Source: Leptolyngbya sp. O-77 (GTDB lineage: Bacteria > Cyanobacteriota > Cyanobacteriia > Elainellales > Elainellaceae). From it: DNA of 64,000 bases. Made by a program: the position numbers and the translations under genes. The stretch spans positions 843,001-907,000 of the forward strand of contig NZ_AP017367.1 in NCBI RefSeq assembly GCF_001548395.1, given 5' to 3'. Below, piece by piece: positions 34,677 through 43,522 of the stretch. Position 1 is the first letter of the stretch. Every line of letters starts with the position of its first letter. The notes below the pieces were generated by a model, which made no database searches, was not told where the DNA came from, and saw only the letters and a program-made list of their open reading frames with translations.

Positions 34677-35588
34677 CTATGCGGGATATGGCTGCCGCAA
34701 AAAGTTGAGCAGTTCGCGGTTGACCGTCTGGGGCACTTCCTGCTGAATCCAGTGGCCACAGTCGGCGATGCGAGTCAGGCGCAGCGGCGCTTTGACTAGG
34801 GCATCCAGGTTTTCCAAAAGGGACTGGTTCAGGAAATGGTCGTCTTCACCCCACAAAACGAGGGTGGGCACGGTGACGGGCAGGGGCGATCGCCCCCATT
34901 CGCGCATCAGCCGTCGGGGCGACAGCAGTTGTCGATAGTAATTGATCGCTGCCGTCAGTACGCCGGGTTTCTCTAGCGCGGCCTGATAAATGTCCATATC
35001 TCGACGGCTAAAGGCTCCCTTGCGGACGCAGAATTCCTGCATCGCTGTGGTCACAAAGTTTCGCAGGTTTTGGCGAATTAGCCATTCCGGCAGCCCCGGC
35101 ACCTGAAACGCCAGCATGTACCAACTCCGCCGCAGTTGATCGAAATTGCTCGACATCTCCTGCATCAGACGGTGCGGATGGGGCGCGTTCAGAATTGCCA
35201 GCCGATGCAGCCGCTGGGGAACGGTCTGCGCCAAGTGCCAGGCGATCGCCCCGCCCCAGTCGTGCCCAACGATATGCGCCTTTAGATAGCCCAGGTTCTC
35301 AATAATGCCCTGGATGTCGGCGCTGAGCGTGTCCAGGTCGTAGCCCGCGCTGGGCTTATCGGAATCGTTGTAGCCGCGCAGATCCGGCACGACGACTTTG
35401 AAATGTTTTGCCAGTGCTGGAATCTGGTGCCGCCAGGAATACCAGAACTCCGGAAACCCATGCAGCAACACCACTAGTTCGCCCTCTCCCTGCGTCACGC
35501 AGTGCAGACGGATGCGGTTGGTTTCAATAAAGCAGTGCTGCCAGCCATTGGTTTCGGGCGATCGCGAAGCGGAAAAATCGAGGGTCAT
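34677..35588 (-). CDS. Alpha/beta hydrolase, epoxide hydrolase / haloalkane dehalogenase-like
   Basis: 303 residues. The oxyanion-hole segment HGFPEFWYSWRHQ and the nucleophile motif GHDWGGAIAW place an Asp at the nucleophile elbow, as in soluble epoxide hydrolases and dehalogenases. The second acid is in LWGEDDHF and the catalytic His in DCGHWIQQEVP, just before the C-terminus. The cap domain (MLAFQVPGLPEWLIRQNLRNFV) carries the variable part that decides the substrate. It stands alone, convergent with the SUMF1-like gene. Confidence 0.9.
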   Translation of the reverse strand: MTLDFSASRSPETNGWQHCFIETNRIRLHCVTQGEGELVVLLHGFPEFWYSWRHQIPALAKHFKVVVPDLRGYNDSDKPSAGYDLDTLSADIQGIIENLGYLKAHIVGHDWGGAIAWHLAQTVPQRLHRLAILNAPHPHRLMQEMSSNFDQLRRSWYMLAFQVPGLPEWLIRQNLRNFVTTAMQEFCVRKGAFSRRDMDIYQAALEKPGVLTAAINYYRQLLSPRRLMREWGRSPLPVTVPTLVLWGEDDHFLNQSLLENLDALVKAPLRLTRIADCGHWIQQEVPQTVNRELLNFLRQPYPA

Positions 35589-35839
35589 GGAACGCTGCGT
35601 AGCGGAGATTACAAAAAGTACCTATTTCCTTAATTTTACGTCTGGAGGCAGACAGTGGGACGACCGTGAATTTTCCAACCTCTTTTTTAAGATTGGCAAA
35701 CTCCTAAAAAGCGTTCCATTTTTATAGGTTATTGCTACATTGAATAGTCATCGAACCGCGATTGCGGCGAGTCCTGCCGTCCAGTTTACCGCTCAAAATT
35801 TGCCGCTTTAATTTCTCCAGTCGTCATTTTGATTTCGCC

Positions 35840-37060
35840 ATGTCTCAACCCACGTCTGCCCAGTCTCCTGCCCTGGAAAACTTGAGTTCCCAAGAGCTTG
35901 CCGATCAAGAATCGAGGGCGATCGCTGCCGCTGGTGTTTCTGGTGCGTCGGGCGTTGCGACAGAGGGCGATCGCTTTTCCATCGAGCAATATGCAGACCA
36001 ACTGATGGACGACCTGTTTGGCGACTTGGAAGAAGCGTTGGAGCAGGGTCGGCTCGTTTCGACCGAGCCACCGGAAGAGTTATCTGCCAGTCGTACTCCC
36101 GTCAGCATTACTGATGTCACGATTCCACCAATCCTGGCAACTGTTTCCCAGGCGCAACGGCACGACGGCTCAGCCAAAGCGCCCGATGCCTCCGTCAGCC
36201 GAGATCCCAACTTTATGCCAGAGCTAAATCCAGAACCCGCACTGATTCCCCAACTTGAGCCGAGGACGATCCATCCTGAACCAGAAGATGACCTGGTAGC
36301 GGCAGCGCTGCATCCCCAGCCGCTCCCCATCAAACAAAAGTCTCTGGATGGACTGCTGGCGCTGCTAGTGTGCGGCTCTCTGGCGGCAGCGGTGGCGCTG
36401 TGGTATGGAATGCAGGGCCGCTGGCAGCAGGCCAACACGCCAGGCTCGACCGGCTCGTCGGAGGTGGCGGCCCAGACCGCCTCTCCCGAAAACCGCGAGT
36501 TTTTGGACTACATTCAGCGATCGCTCAACGTGCTGGAGAAAAGATCAGCCCGCCGCCAGTCCGAAACCGCTGATACTGAGGGGAACCTGCCGAGCGTTGC
36601 TGTGGCGGGCAATCCGGCCCCTGGCAATTCGGCAACCACCGATCCGGTAATTGTCCCGGTCTATCGTCCGCCAGCGGGCATGGCGCTGCCGGGTCGCAGC
36701 GGCGGCAACAGTCTCCCCAGTTTGCCAGGGTTCAACCTGCCGGGGCGATCGCCCGTCGTTTCCACTGTGCCGCTGCCCCCGTCCCCCGCCGCCGCACCCG
36801 CCCCCAACGCCAGCCCCGACTCCTCCGCGCCTCCACCCAATATTGCAGCCACCTCCACCCACACGCTCGTCGGCATCCTGGAGCTAAGTGATCCTGACCG
36901 CTCCGCCGCCCTGTTTGAAATCAACGGCACCACCCATCGCGTGCAAATCGGCGAACCCATTGGCTCAAGCGGCTGGACGCTTGTTTCTGTCAAGGGCAAT
37001 GAGGTGATGGTGCGGCGCAACGGCGACGTGCGATCGATCTACACTGGACAGCAGTTCTGA
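35840..37060 (+). CDS. Single-pass membrane protein with PilP/GspC-like C-terminal domain
   Basis: Start at ATG 35840 (MSQPTSAQSPALENLSSQ); the longer frame from 35762 is unlikely. A ~170-residue acidic, disordered cytoplasmic region precedes one membrane helix (LDGLLALLVCGSLAAAVALWYGM), then a Pro/Ser-rich linker, and a C-terminal beta domain of ~65 residues (HTLVGILELSDPDRSAALFEINGTTHRVQIGEPIGSSG...VRSIYTGQQF). The last part resembles the homology region of GspC or PilP, the inner-membrane link of type II secretion and type IV pili. A role connecting cytoplasmic and envelope parts is plausible; I do not recognise a gene name. Confidence 0.7.
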   Translation: MSQPTSAQSPALENLSSQELADQESRAIAAAGVSGASGVATEGDRFSIEQYADQLMDDLFGDLEEALEQGRLVSTEPPEELSASRTPVSITDVTIPPILATVSQAQRHDGSAKAPDASVSRDPNFMPELNPEPALIPQLEPRTIHPEPEDDLVAAALHPQPLPIKQKSLDGLLALLVCGSLAAAVALWYGMQGRWQQANTPGSTGSSEVAAQTASPENREFLDYIQRSLNVLEKRSARRQSETADTEGNLPSVAVAGNPAPGNSATTDPVIVPVYRPPAGMALPGRSGGNSLPSLPGFNLPGRSPVVSTVPLPPSPAAAPAPNASPDSSAPPPNIAATSTHTLVGILELSDPDRSAALFEINGTTHRVQIGEPIGSSGWTLVSVKGNEVMVRRNGDVRSIYTGQQF

Positions 37061-37157
37061 TCCCCTGATAGGGTTTGGGTGCGTGCTTTTGCATTTTTCT
37101 TTGCGCGTCTTTGCAGCAGTTCGCTACCCGCCCCTATCCGCTCCATAGGAGTGTTTC

Positions 37158-37742
37158 ATGAGCCTTTTTGACGACCTCAGCACGTTTCTGGAAGCCCGCC
37201 TGGACGAGTTTTTACGCGATAATCCCCATCTGGAATTGCAAGCCCTCGAAGACAACTTGCGAGATCAAGAAGAAGAGACAATTCGCTTGCTGGGCGACCT
37301 GCGGCTGAAGGAAAGTCGGCTCCAGCAGGAAATTTTGAATACAGCGCAAGAAGTTCAGCTTTGGCACGCCCGCGTAGAAAAGGCAAAAGAGAAGGGGCGC
37401 ACGGATCTAGCGCAGCCCGCCGAGGAACATGAGGCAACGCTGCTGCGCCAGGGAAACCATCTCTGGGGGCAGATGGAAGCCCTGCGCCAGCGCATTCAAG
37501 AAACGATCGCCCTCCAGAAACAGATTCAGCAAAAGCGCAAGGAAGTGTCGGCCCAGGCAGCCCAGGCGCGAACCGCCCGCCCTGCGACCTCAGTTGACCA
37601 GCAGTGGCAAACCGCTGGCTGGCAAAATTACAACACCTCGACCACGGGCGGAGCCTCTCCCCAAGATTTGGAAAAAGCCTTTCGCCAGTGGGAAATGGAC
37701 GAAGAAATTGAAGAATTGAAGCGGAATATAGGCAAAGGCTAA
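37158..37742 (+). CDS. Cyanobacterial TIGR04376-like coiled-coil protein
   Basis: 194 residues starting MSLFDDLSTFLEARLDEFLR. The body is a long charged helix (LQALEDNLRDQEEETIRLLGDLRLKESRLQQEILNTAQEV ...) with a second coil rich in Gln and Lys, followed by an Ala/Thr-rich linker and a short acidic C-terminal helix. The start and coil pattern fit the TIGR04376 family of cyanobacterial proteins, whose function is not known. The ribosome-binding site TAGGAG is close to the ATG. It lies 97 bp after the PilP-like gene on the same strand. Confidence 0.65.
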   Translation: MSLFDDLSTFLEARLDEFLRDNPHLELQALEDNLRDQEEETIRLLGDLRLKESRLQQEILNTAQEVQLWHARVEKAKEKGRTDLAQPAEEHEATLLRQGNHLWGQMEALRQRIQETIALQKQIQQKRKEVSAQAAQARTARPATSVDQQWQTAGWQNYNTSTTGGASPQDLEKAFRQWEMDEEIEELKRNIGKG

Positions 37743-37773
37743 GTCGCTAAGATTAAAATCTTTCCCATCTACC

Positions 37774-39606
37774 GTGGCGCTAGATGCGATGCCAGCAAAT
37801 TTTCCCCTTGTTCCTGCAAAATTTCGCCTCCGCACGGCGCTTGTCGTCCCGTTTGTGTTGGAAATTGCAGCGGCTGTAGGTCTGGTAGGCTATCTATCGT
37901 TTCTGGCGGCTCAGCGGGCAGTCAATGACCTGGCTTCGCAACTGCGGACTGGTTTGTCGTCTCAGATCGAGCAGGAGCTACGGGGTTATTTTGCTACGCC
38001 ACATGACATTAATCGGCTGAATGGAGCCGCTTTTATTCAGGGCAATCTCGATTTTCAAAATCCTCAAAATATTGCCCAGATGCACCAGCAGGTTCGGATT
38101 TCGCCGTACATCTTTGGCTCCTACTGCGGCACAGCGCAGGGCGAGTTTTTGGGGGCGGGACGATCGGCAGTCGGCAGCGACGAAATCCAGTTTTGGCTGA
38201 CAAACGCTGCCACAAAGGGGCGCTTTTTTTACTATGAGATGGATAGCCGGGGCGATCGCCTCAGTTTTGTCAAAGAAGATGGAGAATATGATCCGCGATC
38301 GCGCCCGTGGTACAAAGACGCGATAAACAAGCGGGGCGCAGTCTGGAGCGATATTTATCTAGATTTTGCCACCTTTTTGCCCGTGCTGACGGCCAGCCTC
38401 CCGGTGTATAGCGAAGCGGGCACTACGCTGGGCGTTTGTGCGACCGATGTCCAGCTTCCGGTCGAGTTTCGCCAGTTTCTGTCCAGCCTCAAAATCGGCA
38501 AAACCGGCCAAGCTTTTGTGATCGACCGTGAGGGGCAAATTCTCTCCAGCTCTACCCAGGAGCCGCTGACCGTGGGCGAAGGCAACGAGACGCTGCTGCT
38601 GCAAGCAGTCGAAAGCAGTGAGCCGCTGATTCAAGAAACTGCAAAATTTTTGCAGCGACGATTTGGCGGTTTCCAAAAAATTCAAGAGCCGCAGCAGCTC
38701 GATTTTTCGGTCGATGGACAGCGGCAGTTCGTACAGGTGCTGCCGTTTCAAGACGGGCGCGGGCTGGACTGGCTAATTGTGATTGCGGTTCCCGAAGCCG
38801 ATTTCATGAGCGACATCTACACCACTACCCGCAATGCCATCTGGCTGGCGCTGGGAGCGCTGGGGCTGGCGATCGCCCTTGGCATTCTCACAGCTCGCTG
38901 GGTCACGCGGCCAATCCAGCGCATCTCTCAAGCCTCTAACGAAATTGCTCAGGGTGCCTTGTCTCAGCACATTACGCCCAGTGCGCTACTAGAGCTAGAC
39001 CAGCTTGCCACCTCGTTTAATAGCATGGCCGGACAGCTCAAATCTTCATTCACCAAACTAGAGCAGAAAAACGAAGAATTACGCATCACCGAAGAGAACT
39101 ATCGCAGCATTTTTGAAAACGCGCTGGAGGGAATTTTTCAGTCCTCACCGACAGGGCAGTTTCTCAAAGTCAACCCGGCGATGGCGGCGATTTATGGCTA
39201 CGATTCTCCAGAAGAAATGGTGAATTCTGTGACTAATATTCCAGAGCAAACTTATGTTGATATTCGCGATAGCCAGCGATTTTATCAATTTATGAAAGCG
39301 CATGGGCAAGTGAAAGGATTGGAGTATCAGGTCTATCGTAAAGACGGCAGTATCATCTGGATTGAAGAAGACGCAAGAGCTGTATATGACAGTCAAGGCA
39401 GGCTGCTGTATTATGAAGGGCTGATTCAAGACATCACCGAACGCCGACAGCGCGAAGATGCACTAAAGAAGCAACTGGAAGAATTGCAAATTGAAATTGA
39501 CCAAAACAAACGAATGCAAGAGGTCAACTTAATTACTCAAAGTGGGTATTTCCAGGAACTTCAAGAGGAGCTATCTCAAGTTGATATTGATGAGTTTTGG
39601 AAATAA
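37774..39606 (+). CDS. dCache-HAMP-PAS membrane sensor lacking a transmitter domain
   Basis: 610 residues. A membrane helix (VVPFVLEIAAAVGLVGYLSFL) is followed by a large periplasmic dCache domain with YDPRSRPWYKDAINKRGAVWSDIYLDF, the ligand-binding segment, then a second helix (ALGALGLAIALGILTARWVT), a HAMP linker (RPIQRISQASNEIAQGAL), a PAS domain (NYRSIFENALEGIFQSSPTGQFLKVNPAMA ... YEGLIQDITERR) and a final coil ending YFQELQEELSQVDIDEFWK. There is no HisKA, GGDEF, EAL or cyclase domain, and the stop codon follows directly. The tail resembles the coil that precedes output domains in other cyanobacterial sensors. It may signal through a partner or may be truncated. Confidence 0.85.
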   Translation: MALDAMPANFPLVPAKFRLRTALVVPFVLEIAAAVGLVGYLSFLAAQRAVNDLASQLRTGLSSQIEQELRGYFATPHDINRLNGAAFIQGNLDFQNPQNIAQMHQQVRISPYIFGSYCGTAQGEFLGAGRSAVGSDEIQFWLTNAATKGRFFYYEMDSRGDRLSFVKEDGEYDPRSRPWYKDAINKRGAVWSDIYLDFATFLPVLTASLPVYSEAGTTLGVCATDVQLPVEFRQFLSSLKIGKTGQAFVIDREGQILSSSTQEPLTVGEGNETLLLQAVESSEPLIQETAKFLQRRFGGFQKIQEPQQLDFSVDGQRQFVQVLPFQDGRGLDWLIVIAVPEADFMSDIYTTTRNAIWLALGALGLAIALGILTARWVTRPIQRISQASNEIAQGALSQHITPSALLELDQLATSFNSMAGQLKSSFTKLEQKNEELRITEENYRSIFENALEGIFQSSPTGQFLKVNPAMAAIYGYDSPEEMVNSVTNIPEQTYVDIRDSQRFYQFMKAHGQVKGLEYQVYRKDGSIIWIEEDARAVYDSQGRLLYYEGLIQDITERRQREDALKKQLEELQIEIDQNKRMQEVNLITQSGYFQELQEELSQVDIDEFWK

Positions 39607-39669
39607 ATTTTTGAGTCAATAACATCGCCCTGATTTGCCGCGCCTGATCTAGTTAATCCAAAAAACAAT

Positions 39670-40242
39670 ATGAATACGCCTGCTCATATAGTGCTGAATT
39701 TGTTGTGTTTAGGACGGCAAGATGAGGGACGTTTACTGGTTCCTGTGATTGTTGGGGCTGTGTTGCCAGATGCACCAATGTTTGTGTTTTATTTTGTGGA
39801 AAAGGTCATCCGAAATACGCCAGAATCAATCATTTGGTCGCAGTCTTATTTTGAACCTCACTGGCAAAACTTTATTGATGTATTTAACTCAGTACCGCTA
39901 ATTTTAGTGGGATTGCTCCTTTCGCTGTGGGGGCGATCGCCCTTTGGTACGCTGCTTTTTATCAGTATGCTGCTACACATTGCCGGAGATTTGCCTCTGC
40001 ACAACGAGGATGCTCACCGTCATTTTTTTCCCTTTTCCAACTGGCGATTTCATAGCCCCGTGTCCTATTGGGACCCGCGCTACTATGGCAACGTATTCAG
40101 TGTGATTGAGATCCTGGCGGTAGTTGTTAGCAGTTTTCTGCTATTTCACGGCTACGAAACCTGGCTAGGTAAAGGGGCGATCGCCACCACAGGCTTACTT
40201 TATCTTGTCTATTTCGGATATGTCTTTGCGGTATGGATGTAG
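39670..40242 (+). CDS. Putative membrane-bound metal-dependent hydrolase (YdjM-like)
   Basis: 190 residues with 4-5 hydrophobic segments. NTPAHIVLNLLCLG at the N-terminus, GAVLPDAPMFVFYF, and HIAGDLPLHNEDAHRHFFPFSNWRFHSPVSYWDPR contain the conserved His and Asp residues expected for the YdjM/LexA-regulated putative hydrolase family. Activity and substrate are unknown. It follows the dCache sensor by 63 bp on the same strand. Confidence 0.7.
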   Translation: MNTPAHIVLNLLCLGRQDEGRLLVPVIVGAVLPDAPMFVFYFVEKVIRNTPESIIWSQSYFEPHWQNFIDVFNSVPLILVGLLLSLWGRSPFGTLLFISMLLHIAGDLPLHNEDAHRHFFPFSNWRFHSPVSYWDPRYYGNVFSVIEILAVVVSSFLLFHGYETWLGKGAIATTGLLYLVYFGYVFAVWM

Positions 40243-40308
40243 CAGCTTTGGAACGTGATCTAGAATTCGATCGCGCAGCAAACTAGAATGCCAACCTGAA
40301 TGTAACTT

Positions 40309-40452
40309 TTACTCAGTTTTCACTCCGTTGATTACAACATCTTCATAGAGCGCAGAAATCCTGTCGGTAAAGTCGAGACTTCCTAAATGGAACGTCTTGG
40401 TGTCTAGCGTGTAGTATTGCAGCACCCATAGCCCTTCTCCAGTTTGGCTTAG
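40309..40452 (-). pseudogene. C-terminal remnant of a Uma2-like gene
   Basis: In one minus-strand frame the sequence reads KFAKLSQTGEGLWVLQYYT, then a coherent strand-helix pattern ending FTDRISALYEDVV and NGVKTE-stop at 40309-40311. The LWVLQxY ... SxLYEDV pattern resembles the C-terminus of Uma2-family proteins (compare the intact one at 48351-49094). No start codon or N-terminal part exists; the frame runs into the 3' end of the kinase gene. I infer a truncated gene left by recombination. Confidence 0.5.
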
Positions 40453-40900
40453 TTTGGCAAATTTGGATTGAACCCGTGGCCTAATCCTGACTGGCCCAAC
40501 GCCTGATAACCGAATTCCACTGTAAAAGTAGTGGCACCCTGCTGACTGTCAACGCAAATCGTCGCGCCCAAGCGCTCCACTAGTTTTTTAACCAGTGCCA
40601 GCCCCAGCCCCGTGCCGCCCTGATTCCGAATATCATGGTCAGGAATGCGGTGAAACTTTTCAAAAATGCGATCGCACTCTGCGGCAGGAATTTCTACCCC
40701 TGTGTTGCGAACGCAAATCCGCAGCCCATCAGACATCGACCGGACGGAAAGGATAATGTGTTCTCCGGCAGGGGTGTACTTGCAGGCATTGTTTAGCAAT
40801 TCGCCAAGAATGCGTTCTAGATACGATAAGTCGCTGGAAAAAGAAGGGAGCGGATCGTCCATCTGAATTTCTAAGTGTTGCTGCTGATTTCTAGCTCGCT

Positions 40901-42147
40901 GGCTCTTCCGGATCCGGGGTGAAAATCGTATAATATGATACTTTAAGTCAGGGGTTGCGCCAATGGACATACATCTTGATAGATTGCTTAACTTCCCTCA
41001 CGTTACGGTTGAAAGTTGCATTCAAAAAGACAATGAAGTGTACTTAAAGTTGCGCTTGCTCAATCAAGAATCTAGCTGTCCACACTGTAAGAAATCAAGT
41101 TCAGAGTTGCATCAAAACCGTCCGATTTTGATTCGAGACCTATCGATTTTTGGTCAAGTCACTTATTTGAAAATTCCTCGTCGTCAGTTTTATTGTCGTG
41201 ATTGCCAACGTTATTTTACTGAGTCATTGACATTTATGGATGCAGGACGGCAGTACACTCGACGCTATGAGGAGCATATTTACCAGCAAGTAAAACTGTC
41301 AAGTATGGAGCAAGTGGGTCGCGTAGAAGGGTTAAGCTTTGAGCGCATTGAAGGGATTTTCAAACATCAGTATGCACAGAAAAAAACACGGGATGGGCAG
41401 GAGTCAAACGCATTGGGATTGATGAAATCAGCAAGCGGAAAGGGCATCAAAACTTCGCCACCGTTATCGGCGACGTTGAGACCGGGAAATTGATTGAAGT
41501 GATTGACAGTCACCAACAGGAAGACATTATTGAAACCCTGAAGCAGCAGCCCCTAGAGGTGCGTGCAAAAGTTGAAGAGGTGAGCGTGGATATGTGGGGA
41601 GGATTCCCAAAGGTAGTCAAGAAAGTGTTTCCCAATGCCGTGGTAGTGATTGACCGCTTTCATGTCATGAAATTAGTCAATGAGGAGTTAAATAAAATTC
41701 GTAGACAATCGGGTGTATCAGACCGAGGTAGCAAATTCATTTTGCTCAAGAATGGCAAGGATTTAACCGCAGAAGAACAGACAAAGTTAGAAGAGATTCT
41801 GAAACGGTCAAAGCGATTAGGAAAAGCCTATGAGTGGAAAGAAGAGTTTCGCGCGATTTATGAACAACCATTAACCGTTGAGGAAGGCAAGCGTCAGATC
41901 CAAGGGTGGCTCGATAAAGCGCGAGTCGTCTATAGAGAAGCAAGCACAACGATTCGTAACCATTTAGATGGAATTAGCAACTACTTTCGGAATCGCACAA
42001 CGAGTGGCGCAATGGAGGGAATCAACAACCGAATTAAATTGATTAAACGGCAAGCTTATGGCTTTGTCAATTTCAACAATTTTCGAGAAAGACTATTAGC
42101 CTGCTTCTCTGATTAAATAAAGTTATCACCGTACTGACGGGAGAACC
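40901..42147 (+). mobile_element. ISL3-family insertion sequence with 8-bp target duplication
   Basis: The element is 1247 bp. Left end GGCTCTTCCGGATCCGGGGT and the reverse complement of the right end, GGTTCTCCCGTCAGTACGGT, are imperfect terminal inverted repeats of 22 bp of the ISL3 type (GGxTCTxCCG...). It is flanked by perfect direct repeats AGCTCGCT (40893-40900 and 42148-42155), the 8-bp target duplication typical of this family. The intact ends and target copies indicate a recent insertion. Confidence 0.92.
40963..42116 (+). CDS. ISL3-family transposase, two frames joined near an A7 run
   Basis: The first frame (40963-41493) carries the N-terminal zinc finger (CPHCKK ... FYCRDCQRYF) and the helix-turn-helix part. 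The catalytic DDE domain continues in the -1 frame, which is open from upstream of 41403 (VKRIGIDEISKRKGHQNFA) through VSVDMWGGFPKV (D), VVVIDRFHVMK (D) and TTSGAMEGINNRIK (E) to 42116. The frame change maps to AAAAAAA at 41380-41386. Either a programmed -1 frameshift or RNA-polymerase slippage makes the full ~385-residue enzyme, or the copy is mutated. Most ISL3 transposases are single-frame. Confidence 0.88.
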
Positions 42148-43522
42148 AGCTCGCTCGATATAGGGTTCTGCAATATAAGGGATAAAAAACTGAAGCGGAA
42201 TCGTGCTGATATTCAGCAAGTCAGTGCCTGCTTCTACGCGAGCCATCTCTAGCAAATTGTTAATCAGTCGAATTTCGCGCTGGCTTTCATCTTGCAGCAC
42301 TCGAAAATAGCGCGTCACAATTCCTGCCTCATCTGCAAACACACCTAGGGGTTCTAGATGCACCTCCAACAGTTGAATCGCCATGAGAATGTTGGACATG
42401 GGCGATCGCATTTCATGAGATACCGTATTCAGCAGGTCGTCCTTGAGCTGGTTTAGCTCCTCCATTTCGTGAAGTTGAGTCTGGGCAGACTGATACAGGC
42501 GCGACTGGCGGAGGGCGATCGCACAGTGATTGGCCACCTGCTGTAGCAGCCGATCTTCCACCTCGCTAAAGGTTTGCTCCGCCAGGCGAAACAGCCACAA
42601 ATCGCCAAGAACCCCCTGATCGTCATAAATCGGACGGGCCAAAATCGCCCATCGCCCTGCCCCATAGCGAGGACACACAGGCAAACAACAGCAGAACGGG
42701 CCAGAGTTTCCCTGCATCACTGCTGCGTACATAACTGCCGCTTCGGGCGTTAAAGCTTCGACCCTAGAGCGAGATGCAGAGCCATCTTGGTGATATTCAT
42801 AATCGATCGCCACCTGCGTTTGCGTCGCGTTGTAAATTCCGGCATTGCAACCCACCAACGCCAGCCCAGCTCCTAATTCCTGCACTGCCGTCTGCAAAAT
42901 CTGCCCCTCGTCCAGGCTGTCGCGCACCCGATCCGTAATCCGCTTCAGCAGCGCCTCAAACTCTAGCGCCTGTTCTAGCTCAGCCGTGCGCTGCTGCACC
43001 AGTTCTTCCAGGCGAGCATTGAGGGCTTCTAGCTCCACCTGCTTTTGCTCCAGAGCATTTCGGGCCTGCTCTAGCTCAGCATTGGCTCGAAACTGAGCCT
43101 GCATCGCGGCTTCTGCCTCACGGCGAGCTTGAAGCAAGGCCTCCTCATAATGACTCCGCTGCTGAATCGGAATCAAAATGCACTCATTCAGCACTTCCCC
43201 CTCACGCTCATGGCGAGTTGCATTGACCAGCATGGGCAGGTCTTCTCCTGTTCTGGAGCAGACTGGAAGATAAATTTCCTCAACTTTGCCTTGCAGTTTA
43301 AGCAGTGGAAAAAAATGAGTTTGGTAGAAAATTCGGCTAGCTGTCGGCAGCAGCACCTCCAGGCGCTGCCCCTTAACCTCTTCTAGCCTGCGTTGCACCA
43401 GTTCCAACAGAGTGGCGTTGGTAAGGGTAATCGTGCCATCATCTCTGAAGGCTAAAAAGCCACAGGGGGCGGTGTCTAGCACGTCATCTAAATGACAGTC
43501 ACACACTTCAGCGTGCAGTTCA

